From Drosophila persimilis (Eukaryota; Arthropoda; Insecta; Diptera; Drosophilidae): 64,000 nucleotides of DNA. Both the position numbers and the translations under genes were made by a program. Below the pieces are notes generated by a model. The model worked only from the letters and a program-made list of their open reading frames with translations, was not told the origin of the DNA and did no database searches. This document shows positions 1 through 10,509 of the stretch, in pieces. Every line of letters starts with the position of its first letter. Positions within the stretch are counted from its first letter, which is position 1. The stretch is taken from assembly GCF_003286085.1 (NCBI RefSeq), contig NW_020825327.1, forward strand, positions 434,001-498,000, read 5' to 3'.

Positions 1-268
1 TTGTCTTTGTTAAACTTATATAAACTTAAATCATCTTCTTTGATTTCATTCGAACTTAATCGTGAGCGCTCTTCCGCTTTATTTAGATTATTTTCCGACT
101 GGTGCTCTAGACATGATAACTTTATAAAACTTATTGGGCTCCCTGAGTCGATGAGGCAATCTAAGGACAAGCATTTGTTATTGTAATTGCTAATGTATAT
201 ATTAAATTTGTATATGTAATCGTTATGTACCTTGTACTTCTTTTCGTCACAGTGTGACACCTGGTGAC
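1..268. other. Left-edge stretch, unassigned
   Basis: A frame is open from the first base to a stop at 184-186 on the plus strand and would encode about 61 residues. I recognise no family in it, and it is AT-rich. It lies downstream of the gag gene on the minus strand and could be flanking DNA or a truncated neighbour of that element. No function is claimed. Confidence 0.2.
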
Positions 269-1285
269 TCATGCTGCCGCATCCGTAGCACACTCCCCTG
301 CCACGTGGCCCAAAGAGTTGCAGTTGTAGCAGCGAATGGGTGTTGGCGAGGCTCCAGTGTTTGCCCCTTCAGTTGAACCGTACTTCTTTGGCAGCATGAT
401 CTTCTCGAACGCCTTGAGTAGTAGATGTGGAGCACCAAAGCACTGCATGTGGGCTTGCCTACGCAGGCCTACATCTGGGATACCTTCGATGACTCCGTCA
501 ATAAACTCCTCGTCGTCAATGACTATGCGGGATGCCAGCGACACTTTGGCGTTGAAGTACATCGAGAACTCCTCGTCACGTGCCCATGAACGGGACTCGA
601 ACTTGCGACGGAGCAACAGTTTGCTTTCCTTGGGATGGAAAGTGTCTTCCATGACGTTCAACAACTGATCGATTGGCAACGACATGTGCTCCGGACTCGA
701 ATGCAGCCACACCAATGCTTTGTCCTTAAGCTTCGACATTAGCAGCATAAGTAGCTTCTCATCCTTCAGTTTGTACATTTTTGCGATGGCCTTAAACTGC
801 GCGATCCAAGTTGTGACGTCATCGTTGTTTCCAGAAATGTTGCCATGATATGTTGGCAACATGTCTTTGGCGGCATTTAGCAACATGACGCCAGCGTCAT
901 TGTTGGCGGCTGGTGTTGTGTTCTCTCCTCTCCCTTCCTTCTCCCTCTCGCTCTGCAGCTTCAGCAGCTCGATTTGCAATTTTAACATTTCAACATATGC
1001 TCGATATTCGCCGTGGTTGTTGTTGTGCCCAGGCGCTTGCGGTGCTTTTTCGTTCTTCTCTTTGCGTTCGCTCTTCGTCGAGTCTTGATCTGCGGCTGCC
1101 TCATCTTCCCTCTCGTTCTCGCATGTTTCGGCTGCCGGTGGTCCCTGTCCCCGCAGCTCTACTGGTATTTCGTTAATTCTCGCTGCCATGGCAGCTTTGC
1201 TTCCACCTTTTGGTAGATTGAGGGACTCCAGCCATCCGCGCAGCTGGGCGGCCGAGAACTCCTCCGTGCCGACCAAGTCCGACAT
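269..1285 (-). CDS. Gag-like protein of an LTR retrotransposon (Gypsy type, likely mdg3/micropia-like)
   Basis: This uninterrupted 338-residue frame looks like a retrotransposon capsid/nucleocapsid protein. Residues about 9-40 resemble a SAP-type DNA-binding motif (LRGWLESLNL and following). An acidic/lysine-rich linker follows, then a retrotransposon-gag core around residues 130-290 (TWIAQFKAIAKMYKL, ALVWLHSSPEHM). A CCHC zinc knuckle sits near the C-terminus (C319, C322, H327, C332). The start is the first ATG after the leader, about 75 bases from a putative primer-binding site and LTR at higher coordinates, as expected for a 5' gag on the minus strand. No pol gene follows to the left, so the element is truncated or continues outside the window. 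Particle assembly and RNA packaging are family knowledge. The mdg3/micropia placement is inferred from the primer-binding site only. Confidence 0.75.
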   Translation of the reverse strand: MSDLVGTEEFSAAQLRGWLESLNLPKGGSKAAMAARINEIPVELRGQGPPAAETCENEREDEAAADQDSTKSERKEKNEKAPQAPGHNNNHGEYRAYVEMLKLQIELLKLQSEREKEGRGENTTPAANNDAGVMLLNAAKDMLPTYHGNISGNNDDVTTWIAQFKAIAKMYKLKDEKLLMLLMSKLKDKALVWLHSSPEHMSLPIDQLLNVMEDTFHPKESKLLLRRKFESRSWARDEEFSMYFNAKVSLASRIVIDDEEFIDGVIEGIPDVGLRRQAHMQCFGAPHLLLKAFEKIMLPKKYGSTEGANTGASPTPIRCYNCNSLGHVAGECATDAAA

Positions 1286-1360
1286 GTTTTTTTCAGCGAT
1301 GGCGTCTTCGACGGACGAGAAAAGAAAAATGTTCGCTATTTTTCACTGGCGGCGGTTGAT

Positions 1361-1379
1361 CCTATCCCACTTCTGAAAT
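1361..1379 (-). other. Putative primer-binding site (tRNA-Leu type)
   Basis: Read on the minus strand, the bases just after the LTR end are TTTCAGAAGTGGGAT. This closely resembles the TGTCAGAAGTGGGAT type of site that pairs with the 3' end of tRNA-Leu in mdg3/micropia-like Gypsy elements. It lies between the putative LTR and the gag start, the expected place. The tRNA assignment is from memory of the family. Confidence 0.5.
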
Positions 1380-1652
1380 TGTAGGCCGTCTAACCCGGGA
1401 ATTGTAGTGACCAATATCGGTGCGTGGGTGAACCGTCTAGGTATAAAAACACAAGCCCGGCGATTTGATATAACTCTTTTTTATTAGCTGCGCGTCTGTC
1501 TCTCACAATCGCCATTTACAAAGTGAACTTACTCTATTATCGATGTTTCTTATCCGATATCTCACTATTGGTATTTCCCGCCGCGTGTATCGATGGTGCG
1601 GTAAATACCAATGCGCGCTGTATGCTATTTTAAATACTAGTTGAATGCCTCA
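1380..1652 (-). repeat. Putative 5' LTR of the gag-bearing retrotransposon
   Basis: This block of about 273 bp begins TG and ends CA on both strands and lies directly outside the primer-binding site. An AATAAA is readable on the minus strand at 1480-1485. Its outer edge coincides exactly with the start of the segment duplicated at 50460, which supports it as an element boundary. No second LTR is in the window for confirmation. Confidence 0.5.
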
Positions 1653-2530
1653 CTAATTATTACCTTGCTACAGAGTTTACCTCTTTCATTATTAAAGGCG
1701 TTCAAGGTAACTTACAGACGGATGTCATTTACACCGACTTTAGTAAAGCATTCGACTCTGTAAACCATTCCCTTTTTGCGCATAAACTTGATCTTCTAGG
1801 GTTCCCGCCCAACTTCCTGAGATGGATTTCTAGCTACCATTGTTCCAGGTCTCAAAGAGTCCTCTTCAAAAACTCACTCTCTTTACCAGTAAAGGTTTCT
1901 TCGGGAGTACTACATGGCAGCCATCTAGTCCCCTTATTCTTCACACTCTTTTTTAAGAGTCAAGCTTAAGTTTTTTGAACACATTTCTACCATGGTAAAT
2001 AAGGCCATTCGATATTTCTTCCGATCTTAGAATACGGCTCCTGTATATGGTTCCCACAGTACAAAGTACTAGACAAGGACAAAGTACAGAAAAAATTTTT
2101 ACTCTTTCCTCTGCGGGGCCTTAACTGGGATGCGGATGTAAGACTCCCGTCTTACTCTAGTAGACTACTATTAGTAAACCTCCCATTCTTAGTTAACCGT
2201 AGGAAAATGCTTGGTGTGATTTTTGTGCACAACATGATCAGGGGTGACATAGACAGGCCGCATAAACTTCACGATTCCTATTAGACTCACTAGAAATGTT
2301 ATACCGTTGTTCCTTCCACTTTGTAGATCGAATTATTCCTAGCATGAACTGTTTAGGGACTTATGCTCGAATTATAATTCCCTCTACCATATTATATCAC
2401 CCACTATTTCTCTTCCTCTTATTAAGTTACTAATCCTCCCACACCTTTCTAGTGTTTTGTAATTGTAGTGGTATTTTTAGTTGTATTTTGAATGCATGCT
2501 TAGTTTCTTAGCAAGTGTAGTGCTAATTTT
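1653..2530 (+). pseudogene. 5'-truncated, internally deleted LINE (reverse transcriptase fragment; called LINE C)
   Basis: The plus strand encodes reverse transcriptase of a Jockey/CR1-like non-LTR element. Motif A is visible (VIYTDFSKAFDSVNH), followed by FPPNFLRWISSY. The catalytic YxDD region is missing: after about 1965 the sequence jumps to the thumb/C-terminal part (EYGSCIWFPQYKV, then FLLFPLRGLNWD) in another frame with stops. A near-identical copy lies at 50460-51340. A minus-strand 3' fragment of the same family lies in every unit of the CycD array. Dead element. Confidence 0.75.
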
Positions 2531-2566
2531 CCTCGAATATTAGTCCTACAACTATCTTTCCTGCAT

Positions 2567-2886
2567 GTTCGCGTTTGGTTCGGCTACGCACCTCGCGTAA
2601 TGCGGCAGCGCCCCTCGGTCGGTTGGGCGGGAGGGGTGCTGCGTTTTGCCTGGGATCCGCGCGTAACAGCCTTCTGCTGGTGGCACACGGGCCACATGAC
2701 AGTGCAGTAATTGCATCGCCTCTTGTAAGATGCAGTCATTGCATGTCAACGTCCATAAAAAATTTCGAGCGTGAGAATCCTGCACGTGGCCAATGGGATT
2801 GCTATGTCCCCTCTCCGATTGTAGAGGTAGTACGTTGCCTGGCCAGTTTGTCGGCAACATCGTTCTTATCGATGTCCCTGTTCTAA
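2567..2886 (-). pseudogene. LOA-like RNase H fragment, degenerate
   Basis: Read on the minus strand, the segment around 2800-2880 encodes RDIDKNDVADKLARQRTT. This is a decayed match to the RNase H end of the LOA-like elements in this window (HRDIEGNDAADELARQGTT at 40629-41435). Stops follow within a few dozen residues. The other frames here are shadows. Duplicated at 51374-51693. Confidence 0.55.
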
Positions 2887-3290
2887 TATTTAATGATTGT
2901 AATTTGACCATGCTTAAAATATATAGAAAAAACCATTAATGGGGCATCATTTTGGGCTATTTAAATAGGACATGCGCTTAATTTAATCGAAGCCTTTGAT
3001 ACTTGGACAAATATATTTAATTGATAGGACTTATTTTGTTAAAAAAGACTATTTAATTTAAACAAATGGTTTGATTCAAAGCTTTAACCAAGGTGGAAAG
3101 ATGAAAAATTGAACCATACACGGGAGCCAGCAGGGTAAAGTTAAATTTGTAAGTAATGAATCAAAATATGAAAAAACATAAAAGACCGCACAAAAAGTGT
3201 ACTTTATAATGCGTAAAGGCGATTACAGTCATGGAAAAAATAATAGAAACGGAAATTTTTGTGGTACTTTTAAAAACTTTCTTTAGTGAA
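2887..3290. other. AT-rich spacer, nothing recognised
   Basis: No open frame of note, tandem repeat or terminal repeat is visible. The block recurs almost unchanged at 51694-52095 as part of the large direct duplication. Confidence 0.4.
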
Positions 3291-3540
3291 TAATTATATC
3301 CGATACTCAGAATGAGTATAGAATTATATTAGATTTGTGGTGAAAATGGATGAGTGTAGTAACGTCCAGAAGGAAGCGTTTCCGACCCCATGATGTATAT
3401 GTACATATATATATACTTGAGCAGCATGAATAGCCGAGTCGATTGAGCCATGTCTGTCCATCCGTCAGTCCCTATGAGCGCCTAGGGCTCTATTAGACTA
3501 TTAGAGCTATACCAACCAAATTTTGTATCCCCACTTCTGT
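3291..3540 (+). repeat. Dispersed repeat (called DR), partial copy
   Basis: This is a diverged copy of the dispersed repeat seen in each array unit (for example 13960-14649). It shares AACGTCCAGAAG, TTTCCGACCCCAT, a TATATATA run, CTTGA-CAGCATGAATAGCC, TCTGTCC and CCCTATGAGCGCCTAG. It starts near a small palindrome (ACTCAGAATGAGT). It is noncoding, with no terminal inverted repeats seen, and the transposon class is not determined. Confidence 0.6.
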
Positions 3541-3589
3541 TGGAAATTTCGAAAATATTTTTTTAAACGGCGCAAAGTTGTGACCACGT

Positions 3590-4884
3590 TTCTTCTTCCG
3601 TACTCTATTAAACTTACCTTAAACTATTCTTATACTAAAAAGGCAGGATTTATTGAGCGCCTGCAGGCGTCATTAGATAGTTTTCGAAGAGGTTTCGCCT
3701 CCCATGAAATCTCCTCTCTAAGTGTGACTCAGTGTAGTCTAGGTTATCCGCGTAAGGTTCCGGGATTGAACTGGATTCGGTATGGCGAAAGAAGATATAG
3801 TTTTCACGTATCTATGGTCCACGTAGCTCTTCTATCCAGGTCTATGCTCTTCAGGGACTGCAGGATACTATGTAACTCTGTGCCTTGTAAAAGGCAAGGG
3901 TTAGGTTCAGGGCTTCTTCGCGGTGTTATAGTTTTTAATGATAAACGTGGGATCCTCCAAGTTTAATAAGACCATCTGAGTCAGTAGAAAATTTAAAACT
4001 TATTTTTGTCGAGCCCTGCAATTAAGACGGTTTACTTGGCTTCTCAGTCTGTGATGTTGTTCGTGACCCATGTATGTTGAATAGATCCTTAGTGAGCTCT
4101 CCTGGCCTTCGATGTTCACTGATGTTTGGTTTTCATTGCTGAAATTTGGGAGCATAAGTAAGCGCAAGAATGCAAGTACGTGTTTTACCTGTGGTGGCAT
4201 CTACGTGTGGGCTACAGTCTTGAGTTCTCAGACCGGAGACCAGGGATCCTGGTTTTCTTTACAGGTGTGCCAGTGCCATAACTGAGATTTCCCTCTACCA
4301 TTGTCTTATCGGCATCGATCAATCTCCGAAACCTGACTATGTCGCTTTTGTCAGACACGTAGCCGTCCAGGATATCGTCTGCCACCACTGATGCTACGAC
4401 CGATATGGTGGACGATTGATTTCCACCTTCGAGGCGGGATAGGGGAATAGGGGTGAAACCTATTGAAACCAGATACCTATTGTTACCTTTTTCTAGCCAT
4501 AGCCCGTCTATCCGATAACATCTAACGACTTTTCGTTTATGACGAGGATCAACTGGTGCCTCTCTTCGGAATCTTCTCCGGCTCCGCAGGCTTTGCCAAA
4601 ACGCATCCTCTAGGTCTCGCTTTGCTGGGAACATCTTCCCATTTTACGACCTTTAATTAGGCTCGGGGTAGATTTCCGGGGGTAGCGCAGCCAACGACTT
4701 CGTGTAGAGGGCCGCCGTACGAGCTTCTTGGCATGTGATGACTTTCACTCTGCCTTACTGCCACTGGGCGTCCCCAAATTTAGGCGGTGCCCGCGCTCTC
4801 CTCCAGCTCCTGCAGAAAGCTGTCCTTGAGCTCGTTCTCCGACTAGTGCAATTTGTCGCGAGGGAGCCGACCGTCAGTGCCGTC
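3590..4884 (-). pseudogene. Old LOA-like element copy (A0), endonuclease and gag remnants
   Basis: On the minus strand this parallels the gag/endonuclease part of the better-preserved copy at 56560-58080, but with many indels and stops. 3600-3965 corresponds to the end of the endonuclease. 4010-4200 corresponds to its start. 4212-4634 is an open 140-residue stretch matching the gag C-terminal part (VADDILDGYVSDKSD against MSDDILDDYAFDESD in the other copy). 4640-4880 matches the gag DUF4780-like region. The copy is cut at its high-coordinate end by the 3' end of element A1. Duplicated at 52410-53696. Confidence 0.6.
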
Positions 4885-4997
4885 CCTAGGTTAGGTTAGG
4901 TTTAGGCGGTAGCCTGAGTGGGAGCGATGAAACCCCCCAAGCTCACTTGGACCTGTAACAACGTCCGTTGTGATGCCGCATGGGCGTGTGCCCCTTC

Positions 4998-5693
4998 TCA
5001 ATGCCTAAAACCGTGGAGAGCAAACTGTTGCAAATTAAGAGCAGTCCCATCCGGCGGCTTGGATAAATTTAGACAAGGTCTCAGGTTTGATTTCGAAAAG
5101 GTCCGAAATGTCTGTGAGAAAAGGGGCCCCGAGAAACCGAAGACGGCGATTTCCATGGACCGAGCAATGACAGAAGAAGTGGGAGATCGATTCCTCCTCT
5201 TCCTCGTCGCGACAACTCCTTCAGAAGTCATTGTGAGGGATTGACAGCCTAGCGGCGTGAGGCCTATCTGCCAGTGTCCCGTGATTGCTTGGATAACTGC
5301 AGAGCATTGTACTCTACTGAGCCTATATAGCTCCGCCCAGCGTTTTTTAGATCGATGAGGCCATATCGATCTCGAGACTTTACAGGAGATGGTTTGCTGC
5401 CATCTCCCGTTCGCCTTTTGCTCGAATATTTCGTGCGTAAGAAGCCTACACGTAGCCAAAAGCACCGCTACCTACTCCCTCTCTGATAAGAGAGGAATTG
5501 TAGTGCCCTGCCTGGCTAGCTCCTCGGTGGCATCATTCCCCACGATGTCCCTATGTCCGGGGACCCATGTAAGGAAGATAGCTAGCTGCTCTGCGATCTC
5601 TTGCAGAGACCTGCGGCAGTCGCTTACAGTCGTTGAATAATCTGTCCTCTTTGGTGATTGCGGTAGTCTTGTCAGGATTCCCAGAGTGACCAA
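4998..5693 (-). pseudogene. RNase H domain of A1, broken
   Basis: Two minus-strand frames (5472-5693 and 4998-5465) together cover the C-terminal part of RNase H and a zinc-finger-like tail region. VPGHRDIVGNDATEELARQ is the characteristic late RNase H motif with its conserved aspartate. The N-terminal half with the TDGS motif has been removed by the 334-bp deletion at about 5637; it is present in the duplicate at 54446-54719. The frame is interrupted and the protein cannot be made as one piece. Confidence 0.7.
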
Positions 5694-7147
5694 ATGCGGA
5701 TACTTTCCATAGTTTGGCTTCCCTCATTCTGAGGGCGGAAAGTGTTGCAACCTTCTTTCCCATGAGGTCTACGGGAAGGAGGTCCAGCATAGTATCGAGG
5801 GCGGCTTCACTTAAGGTAGTGCCAGTTATGCATAGCTCTTCCATGCGTTGAACTCTGCTGAGTTTATTGAGGCATGTTCTTTTGTCTAAGGCTGGCCACC
5901 ATACCAGCACCTCATATAATTGGTCGTATGATGGCGGTGTAAAGCCACCGAACTATATAGGGGTAATTCACCATTTTAGTCCGATGGTTTTCTACAAGTA
6001 TAGAGGGCCACTGTGGCCTTCTTTACTCTATCCTCTATGCTCAATTTCCAATCGAGCTTTCTATCGAGGATTAGGCCAAGATACTTGGCGTTGTTGCTGA
6101 AGACTAGCGTTTCCCCACATAGTCTTGGGGGAATCAGTGCCGGAACTTTGTACTTCCTAGTGAAAAGCACCAGTTCCGTTTTAGACGGGTTGACGCCTAA
6201 CCCGCATTTGTCTGCCCATTTCGACATTTTCGTGAGAGTACTTGTCATGCACTCACACAACGTCTGCGGAAATTTACCGCAGAATGCCATGGCAACATCG
6301 TCCGCATACTCCACCACGCGGCAGCCACCCCCCTCTATCTATGGCAGTTCACTGCCACGTTCCATAGGAGGGGCGAGAGGACTCCGCCCTGCGGTGTGCC
6401 TCTGCTGACAAATCTGATGCACGTTGACGTCTCCAGTGATGCCTCAACCGTCCTGCATTGCAGCATCTGATCGATCAGGCTCACCGTCCGAGAGTCAACC
6501 CCCAGGTCCGTCAGTGCACCCGTGATGGCGGTCGAGAGGATGTTATTAAAGGCGCCTTCTATGTCAAGGAAGGCTACTAGGGTGTACTCCTTACAGTTAG
6601 AGACGCTTCTATGATCGATGTGATCGTGTGTAGGGCCGTTTCGGTGGATCTTCCCTTCCGATAGGCATGCTGGAAGTCTGAGATTAGGCGGAATATTCAC
6701 CGTGAGATGCATCCACAGAAGCCGTTCCATTGTCTTCAGAAGGAAAGACGATAGACTTATGGGTCTGAAATCTTTGGGGGCAGTACGCGAGGGCTTGCCT
6801 GCCTTAGGAATGAAGACGTCTTTGGTATGAAGCCAGGCTTCCGGGATATATCCATGGGAGAAGATTCCCTCGTATATCCTTTTGAGCCAATTAGTGGCTT
6901 TTTGTCCAACTTGAATCAGTTGGGCAGGGATAGTTGGGAGAGGGAGAGTTGGGCCATCTGGCCCCGCAGTCTTGTATGGCTTGAAGCTTTTGATTGCCCA
7001 GGAAATGTTCTGCTGGCTTAGCAGGTTCTTAATATCACTTGAGGCCACGGAAGTAGTGTGGTCTGTTTTCATCGCAGCCGGGGAAGTGGGTGTTGAGGAG
7101 AAGATGTAGCGACTCATTGCTGGACGTTGTCCACGATTGGTCGGCAT
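5638..7147 (-). pseudogene. Reverse transcriptase of A1, broken into three frames
   Basis: The minus-strand frames 6335-7147, 5976-6317 and 5638-5910 give successive parts of a LOA-like reverse transcriptase. The first holds the fingers (FIPKAGKPSRTAPKDFRPISL), motif A (FLDIEGAFNN) and motif B (GTPQGGVLSPLLWN). The second holds the catalytic YADD (VEYADDVAMAF) and the downstream KTELVLFTRKYKVP. The third holds the thumb region (MLVWWPALDKRT). Frame breaks lie at about 6320 and 5930. The duplicate at 54768-56289 shares these breaks, so they predate the duplication. Confidence 0.8.
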
Positions 7148-7309
7148 TCTTCAGGTAGCCCAGAGTGGGTATAGTCTTCGAGAGAACTTTGCGCAAGCGC
7201 AAGGCTTCTGAGCTATTCTCGATTTCGCTACAGAACTTACGCCATGAGGCACGTTTGGCTTTCCTAAGTTCTTTATTATAAGTTGACAGACTGACCTTTT
7301 ATTCGGCCC

Positions 7310-7740
7310 AGATCCGCTCAACGTTCTCAGCCTTAGCTGTGTTAAAGAGTCTCAGGGAGGCTTTCCGTAGTTCCCCCAGTTTAGGAGTCCACCATTCAGG
7401 TTTCTTCCGGCCTCTGGTCTTGCCAGAGGGGCAGGATTTATCGACCGCCTCATTGCAGGCGTCGGTAAATGTTTTAACGAGATGAGTCGTGGCCTCCCTG
7501 GAAAACTCCTCCTTGAAGTCTCAGGGAGAACACGACAGAGGTGGTCTGAGTACCGAGACCAGTTTGTCCCCCTGAGGTTCCGGAATTGAGCTGGTTTCGG
7601 TAGTGTAAAAGAGAATACGGTTTCCACGTACCTGTGGTCCGAGAAGGAGTGCTCTTCCAGGACCCTCCAGGATACGATGTTCCCATGAATCTCATGAGAG
7701 GCAAGTGTGAGGTTCAGGACCTCCTTGCGGTTTTTAATAA
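7310..7740 (-). pseudogene. Endonuclease C-terminal part of A1
   Basis: The minus-strand frame encodes the end of an apurinic-type endonuclease, including PTFIIKNRKEVLNLTLASHE and the catalytic SDH motif (EEHSFSDHRYVE). From about 7450 towards higher coordinates it is only about 85-90 % like the duplicate at 56592-56890 by eye, whereas everything to the left is nearly identical. It therefore derives from a different subfamily copy. The N-terminal half of the domain is deleted. Confidence 0.7.
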
Positions 7741-8130
7741 TGAAGGTTGGACTTGCGTGGTGGTGTCCTCCGCAGAGCGTTGTTGCTTGCTTGGGGCCTT
7801 GGCTGCGGCCTTGCCAGCTTTTGCTGGCTGGTAGTCGGGAAGGACCGTCTTGGCCCATCGCCACGATTCGTTGCCCAGGATGAAGGCTGCACGTCTCTTG
7901 TCTTGAATCTTGGGCCTATCTTTCGAGGCAGAAGCGCAGGCTGCCGGGGCTGTCAATGGGTCCAAGGGGTCTGCCGCGATATTGCTCTGCATGGCAGTCA
8001 CCCCGGTAACCCCGTCGATTTGGGCACTAGTTTCCCAGATGCGTTTGAAGAGGGATGGTCTTTTCCCTCCGGCAGGAGGAGTACCGAGCTCCTTTGCGGT
8101 GTTTTTGATATTTATCTTTCAATTTGGCAT
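7741..8130 (-). pseudogene. Gag N-terminal remnant of A1
   Basis: This minus-strand stretch includes KIQDKRRAAFILGNES and QPAKAGKAAAKAPSKQQRSA, matching the gag start of the copies at 42850-43160 and 58200-58440. The DUF4780-like middle and C-terminus of gag are missing. The frame runs straight into endonuclease sequence at about 7740, marking an internal deletion. Confidence 0.6.
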
Positions 8131-8762
8131 TGTTGGTCCCACGAGTAGGCGGGAAGGGGTTAGTCGGCCGGGGCATAGCCCGCGTGCCCCGGGAAGTCTT
8201 ATTTAAACTGGAGGTAAGCAGGTATCCAGAGTCCGCATATTAATGACCGATCACCCCCTCGGCCATGCATCCCTCGACATATGACAGTGTCACCTTGAAT
8301 TGGGGTTATTTCACTGAGAGTTTTCTTCTCTTTTTCCCCCGACTACAATTAGCCAGCATCACGGGGAGAGTATAGTCGCACTTCCACCGGTGTGTAGAGT
8401 TACGGCGGGTGCCTGTTTGCTCGTGACCATCTGTATCCTATGGCGTGAAGCACAGTCGCCTTGGATTCAGGGCAAGCCATGAGCCTGAGACGCCTGTGCC
8501 CCGATCCGAGCTTACAGTTGTGACGAGCAGACCTCTCATCCGTTTATTCCTCTGTAGCACCCGATGGCTGACGGCCAGTGCCGCCCATATCTAGAAGGCC
8601 AAGGCGTTGCCACAACAAGTGCAAAAATCTATGGCGAATCTTCCGAATCTGGATCAGTTCCTTTATTATTAAAAAATTTATAGAAAAATTACATAAGTAG
8701 GAAACTACATTTTATTGTCCTCGACTTCTTAATACACAATGCAGTTTTCCTTTTTTTAACAG

Positions 8763-8962
8763 TTTGATTCTCTTCTCTAACCTTAAGAAATGGGAACTGT
8801 ACGTGCTAAGCCGACTGGGATGGGACCTTTCATCTGTGACCCCCTTGGACTTTCTTGATCTTTTAATTAGACGAGTGCCAATAAATATTACAAAAATCCC
8901 TGATATAAGCTTTGCTAAAGTTAGACAACATGCTCAGGCCTTTATATCGATGGCAGCCAAAG
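8763..8962 (+). CDS. CycD: Cyclin D internal exon (single copy in this window)
   Basis: This exon encodes the start of the C-terminal cyclin box of a D-type cyclin, the regulatory subunit of Cdk4/6 in G1. The D-type signature is KKWELYVLSRLGWDLSSVTP, followed by LDFLDLLIRRVPI and VRQHAQAFISMAAK. It is preceded by a polypyrimidine tract and AG at 8761-8762 and followed by a perfect donor GTAAGT at 8963. It ends in phase 1, which fits exactly the exon starting at 15061 (a split GAA codon). Upstream CycD exons are not in the window; LINE A1 lies just before it. This is the only copy of this exon, while the next two exons occur five times. Confidence 0.88.
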
Positions 8963-10136
8963 GTAAGTCAATAGGTCTTCATCAGCACACAATACCTTTC
9001 GTTCACTAATCACCAACTAACGATCCAATGAAAACCTTCTTGTGAGTGGTAATGAAACTTAATCGAAAGTGACTTTACATTTAACTGTAAAAAAGAAAAA
9101 AACAATATATATATGCACAAATATTATAAATTATTAAATTCATTTTAGTACAATACAACATTTTATAAATAAAGAAAAAAAAGAAATACTCCTACGGAGC
9201 GTATAATAAATTGCGCAAAAAAAAAAGTGAAACGAAAAATTATTAAATTAAATTATAAATAAGATGTCTGTCAGAGGAGGTTGATGTCAAAATGAATGTA
9301 CAATGAAATAGATGTCACTACTTTCAAATTTATTTTTGAGACATTTATAGTATTCAAATTGAACATTTATAGTATTCAGATTGAACATTAGATGCAAAAT
9401 TTAACAATTGTGTACGCAGAGTACTTGAACGAGGTCAGGATTGAATATTTCCAATAATCTTCATATATTCATATATTTGTTTGTGGTTTCGTAGGGTATG
9501 CATGTGTAACGTGTAGGTAGCGCGGTCGATTTAAACGGGGGTGGGACGCCTTACGCTGCGGCGAACACCGTGTGGATCGTGAATCTTCCGAGCCCCCCCA
9601 CACACCCGGTACAGCCCGCCACAGCGAGAATCCTTGTCGGAATGTTGGTGAGCCAGGCAGTTGACGCAATATATATTAATTAGGACGGCTCGGAGTCTCT
9701 TCTCGAAGCTCAGGCGACGAAAATGGTGGCAGGTCCGTAGGATGGACCCCTCGGCAGACCCGGCAACGGCACAAGCTAATCCGGAGGCTCTCCGTCTGGA
9801 TGCAAAAAACTAGGATGGAATAAAAAAGTCAAAGTATTAGTAAGGAGCTTAGAACGGGTTAAGGGCACATTTAGAACATTGAAAATTACTGATGAGGCCA
9901 TGTTGGTCTGAAAACGGATTTACATTTAAGTGCCGGCTTGAATTCGGCACGGAGCGTTTATATTTCATTCCGTTATTATTTTGGAAATATTCCCTTCGGT
10001 CCAGCGTAGGAGACAGTTCGACAAATTCTGCGGAGGAGGCTGGAAGGAAATTACTTTCGTAGTATGACCCCGAGTCTTCTACCAGTTTGATAGGTAGTCT
10101 GGAAATTCTACTTTGAAACGGATAAAATTTGATTTG
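8963..10136. other. CycD intron, AT-rich, with decayed retrotransposon sequence
   Basis: 8963-9460 is AT-rich sequence with no recognisable feature. 9470-9780 is GC-richer and resembles a block at 13258-13400 in the array (shared GTGTAACGTG, GGTAGCGCG and TTACGCTGCGG). 9780-10136 reads on the minus strand like decayed BEL/Pao pol sequence beyond the protease, with many stops. No host exon is seen. Confidence 0.4.
9469..9669 (-). pseudogene. Possible BEL/Pao gag C-terminal (zinc-knuckle) remnant
   Basis: The minus-strand reading NCLAHQHSDKDSRCGG resembles the cysteine-rich end of BEL/Pao gag proteins. A second variant lies at 13258-13400 in unit 1 and at the matching place in the other units. 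The match is weak and the frame is too damaged to be sure. Confidence 0.3.
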
Positions 10137-10509
10137 TCACATTAGGTACTGGGTGAGTACCCAACCGAAAACTGTTTCTTGTCTGAGGGCAGATCCACAT
10201 ATGTTGGTCTGCAAGTCGCTTAGCGGGACGGATGGTAGGACATCAGCTCCAATCAGGAGATAGATTGGAGAGCTCTTGAAAAATGTGGGGTCCGCCCATG
10301 AAAGTCTCGGCAAGTCTCTCATGAAACTTTGCGAGATCGGATGCGATTGGCCGCGAATATTCCGCGGCCAATTCCGGAATAACATAGGTTGCGGCATTTA
10401 GTTGTAAGCCCGGCTTAGTCAGAGAGCGGATGGAAAAACTGCAGATCTTCTTTGACTGATCGGCTACGGCATTGAGAACGGAGACCTCAGGTCTCGGAAC
10501 GTGATACAC
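10137..10509 (-). pseudogene. BEL/Pao-type aspartic protease (peptidase A17) fragment
   Basis: Two overlapping minus-strand frames give FSIRSLTKPGLQLNAATYVIP, then LSNLSPDWS, then YLLIGADVLPSV and ETVFGWVLTQ. The order and spacing match the end of the protease domain in BEL/Pao pol proteins (LLIGAD and GWVL are typical). A frameshift lies at about 10250. The part from 10366 upward is shared with all array units; the rest is unique, so the left edge of the array cuts through this fragment. Confidence 0.6.

Larger units (their letters stand above)
4885..8576 (-). mobile_element. LOA-like non-LTR retrotransposon, copy A1 (complete ends, internally deleted)
   Basis: The minus-strand element begins at 8576 with GGCCGTCAGCCATCGGGTGC. 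The same sequence opens the copies starting at 43890 and about 59241, so the 5' end looks intact. It ends at 4885 in a short CCTAA-type tail (plus strand: GGTTAGGTTAGGTTTAGGCGG). The order read 5' to 3' is leader, gag remnant, endonuclease C-terminus, reverse transcriptase with YADD, RNase H, tail. A gag/endonuclease deletion lies at about 7740 and a 334-bp deletion at about 5637. RNase H plus this reverse transcriptase type point to the LOA/I/R1 group; LOA is my best guess. The element lies upstream of the CycD exon at 8763, apparently in CycD intron sequence, in antisense orientation to it. Confidence 0.75.

Noticed and set aside
4885..4906. TTAGG-type repeats as real telomeric DNA
   Set aside because: Only two to three units, always at the 3' end of LOA-like elements, so they are element tails.
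8577..8762. Extra upstream CycD exon between A1 and the exon at 8763
   Set aside because: A short frame with ATG exists near 8631, but I see no cyclin similarity, and it reads into a stop before any plausible donor.
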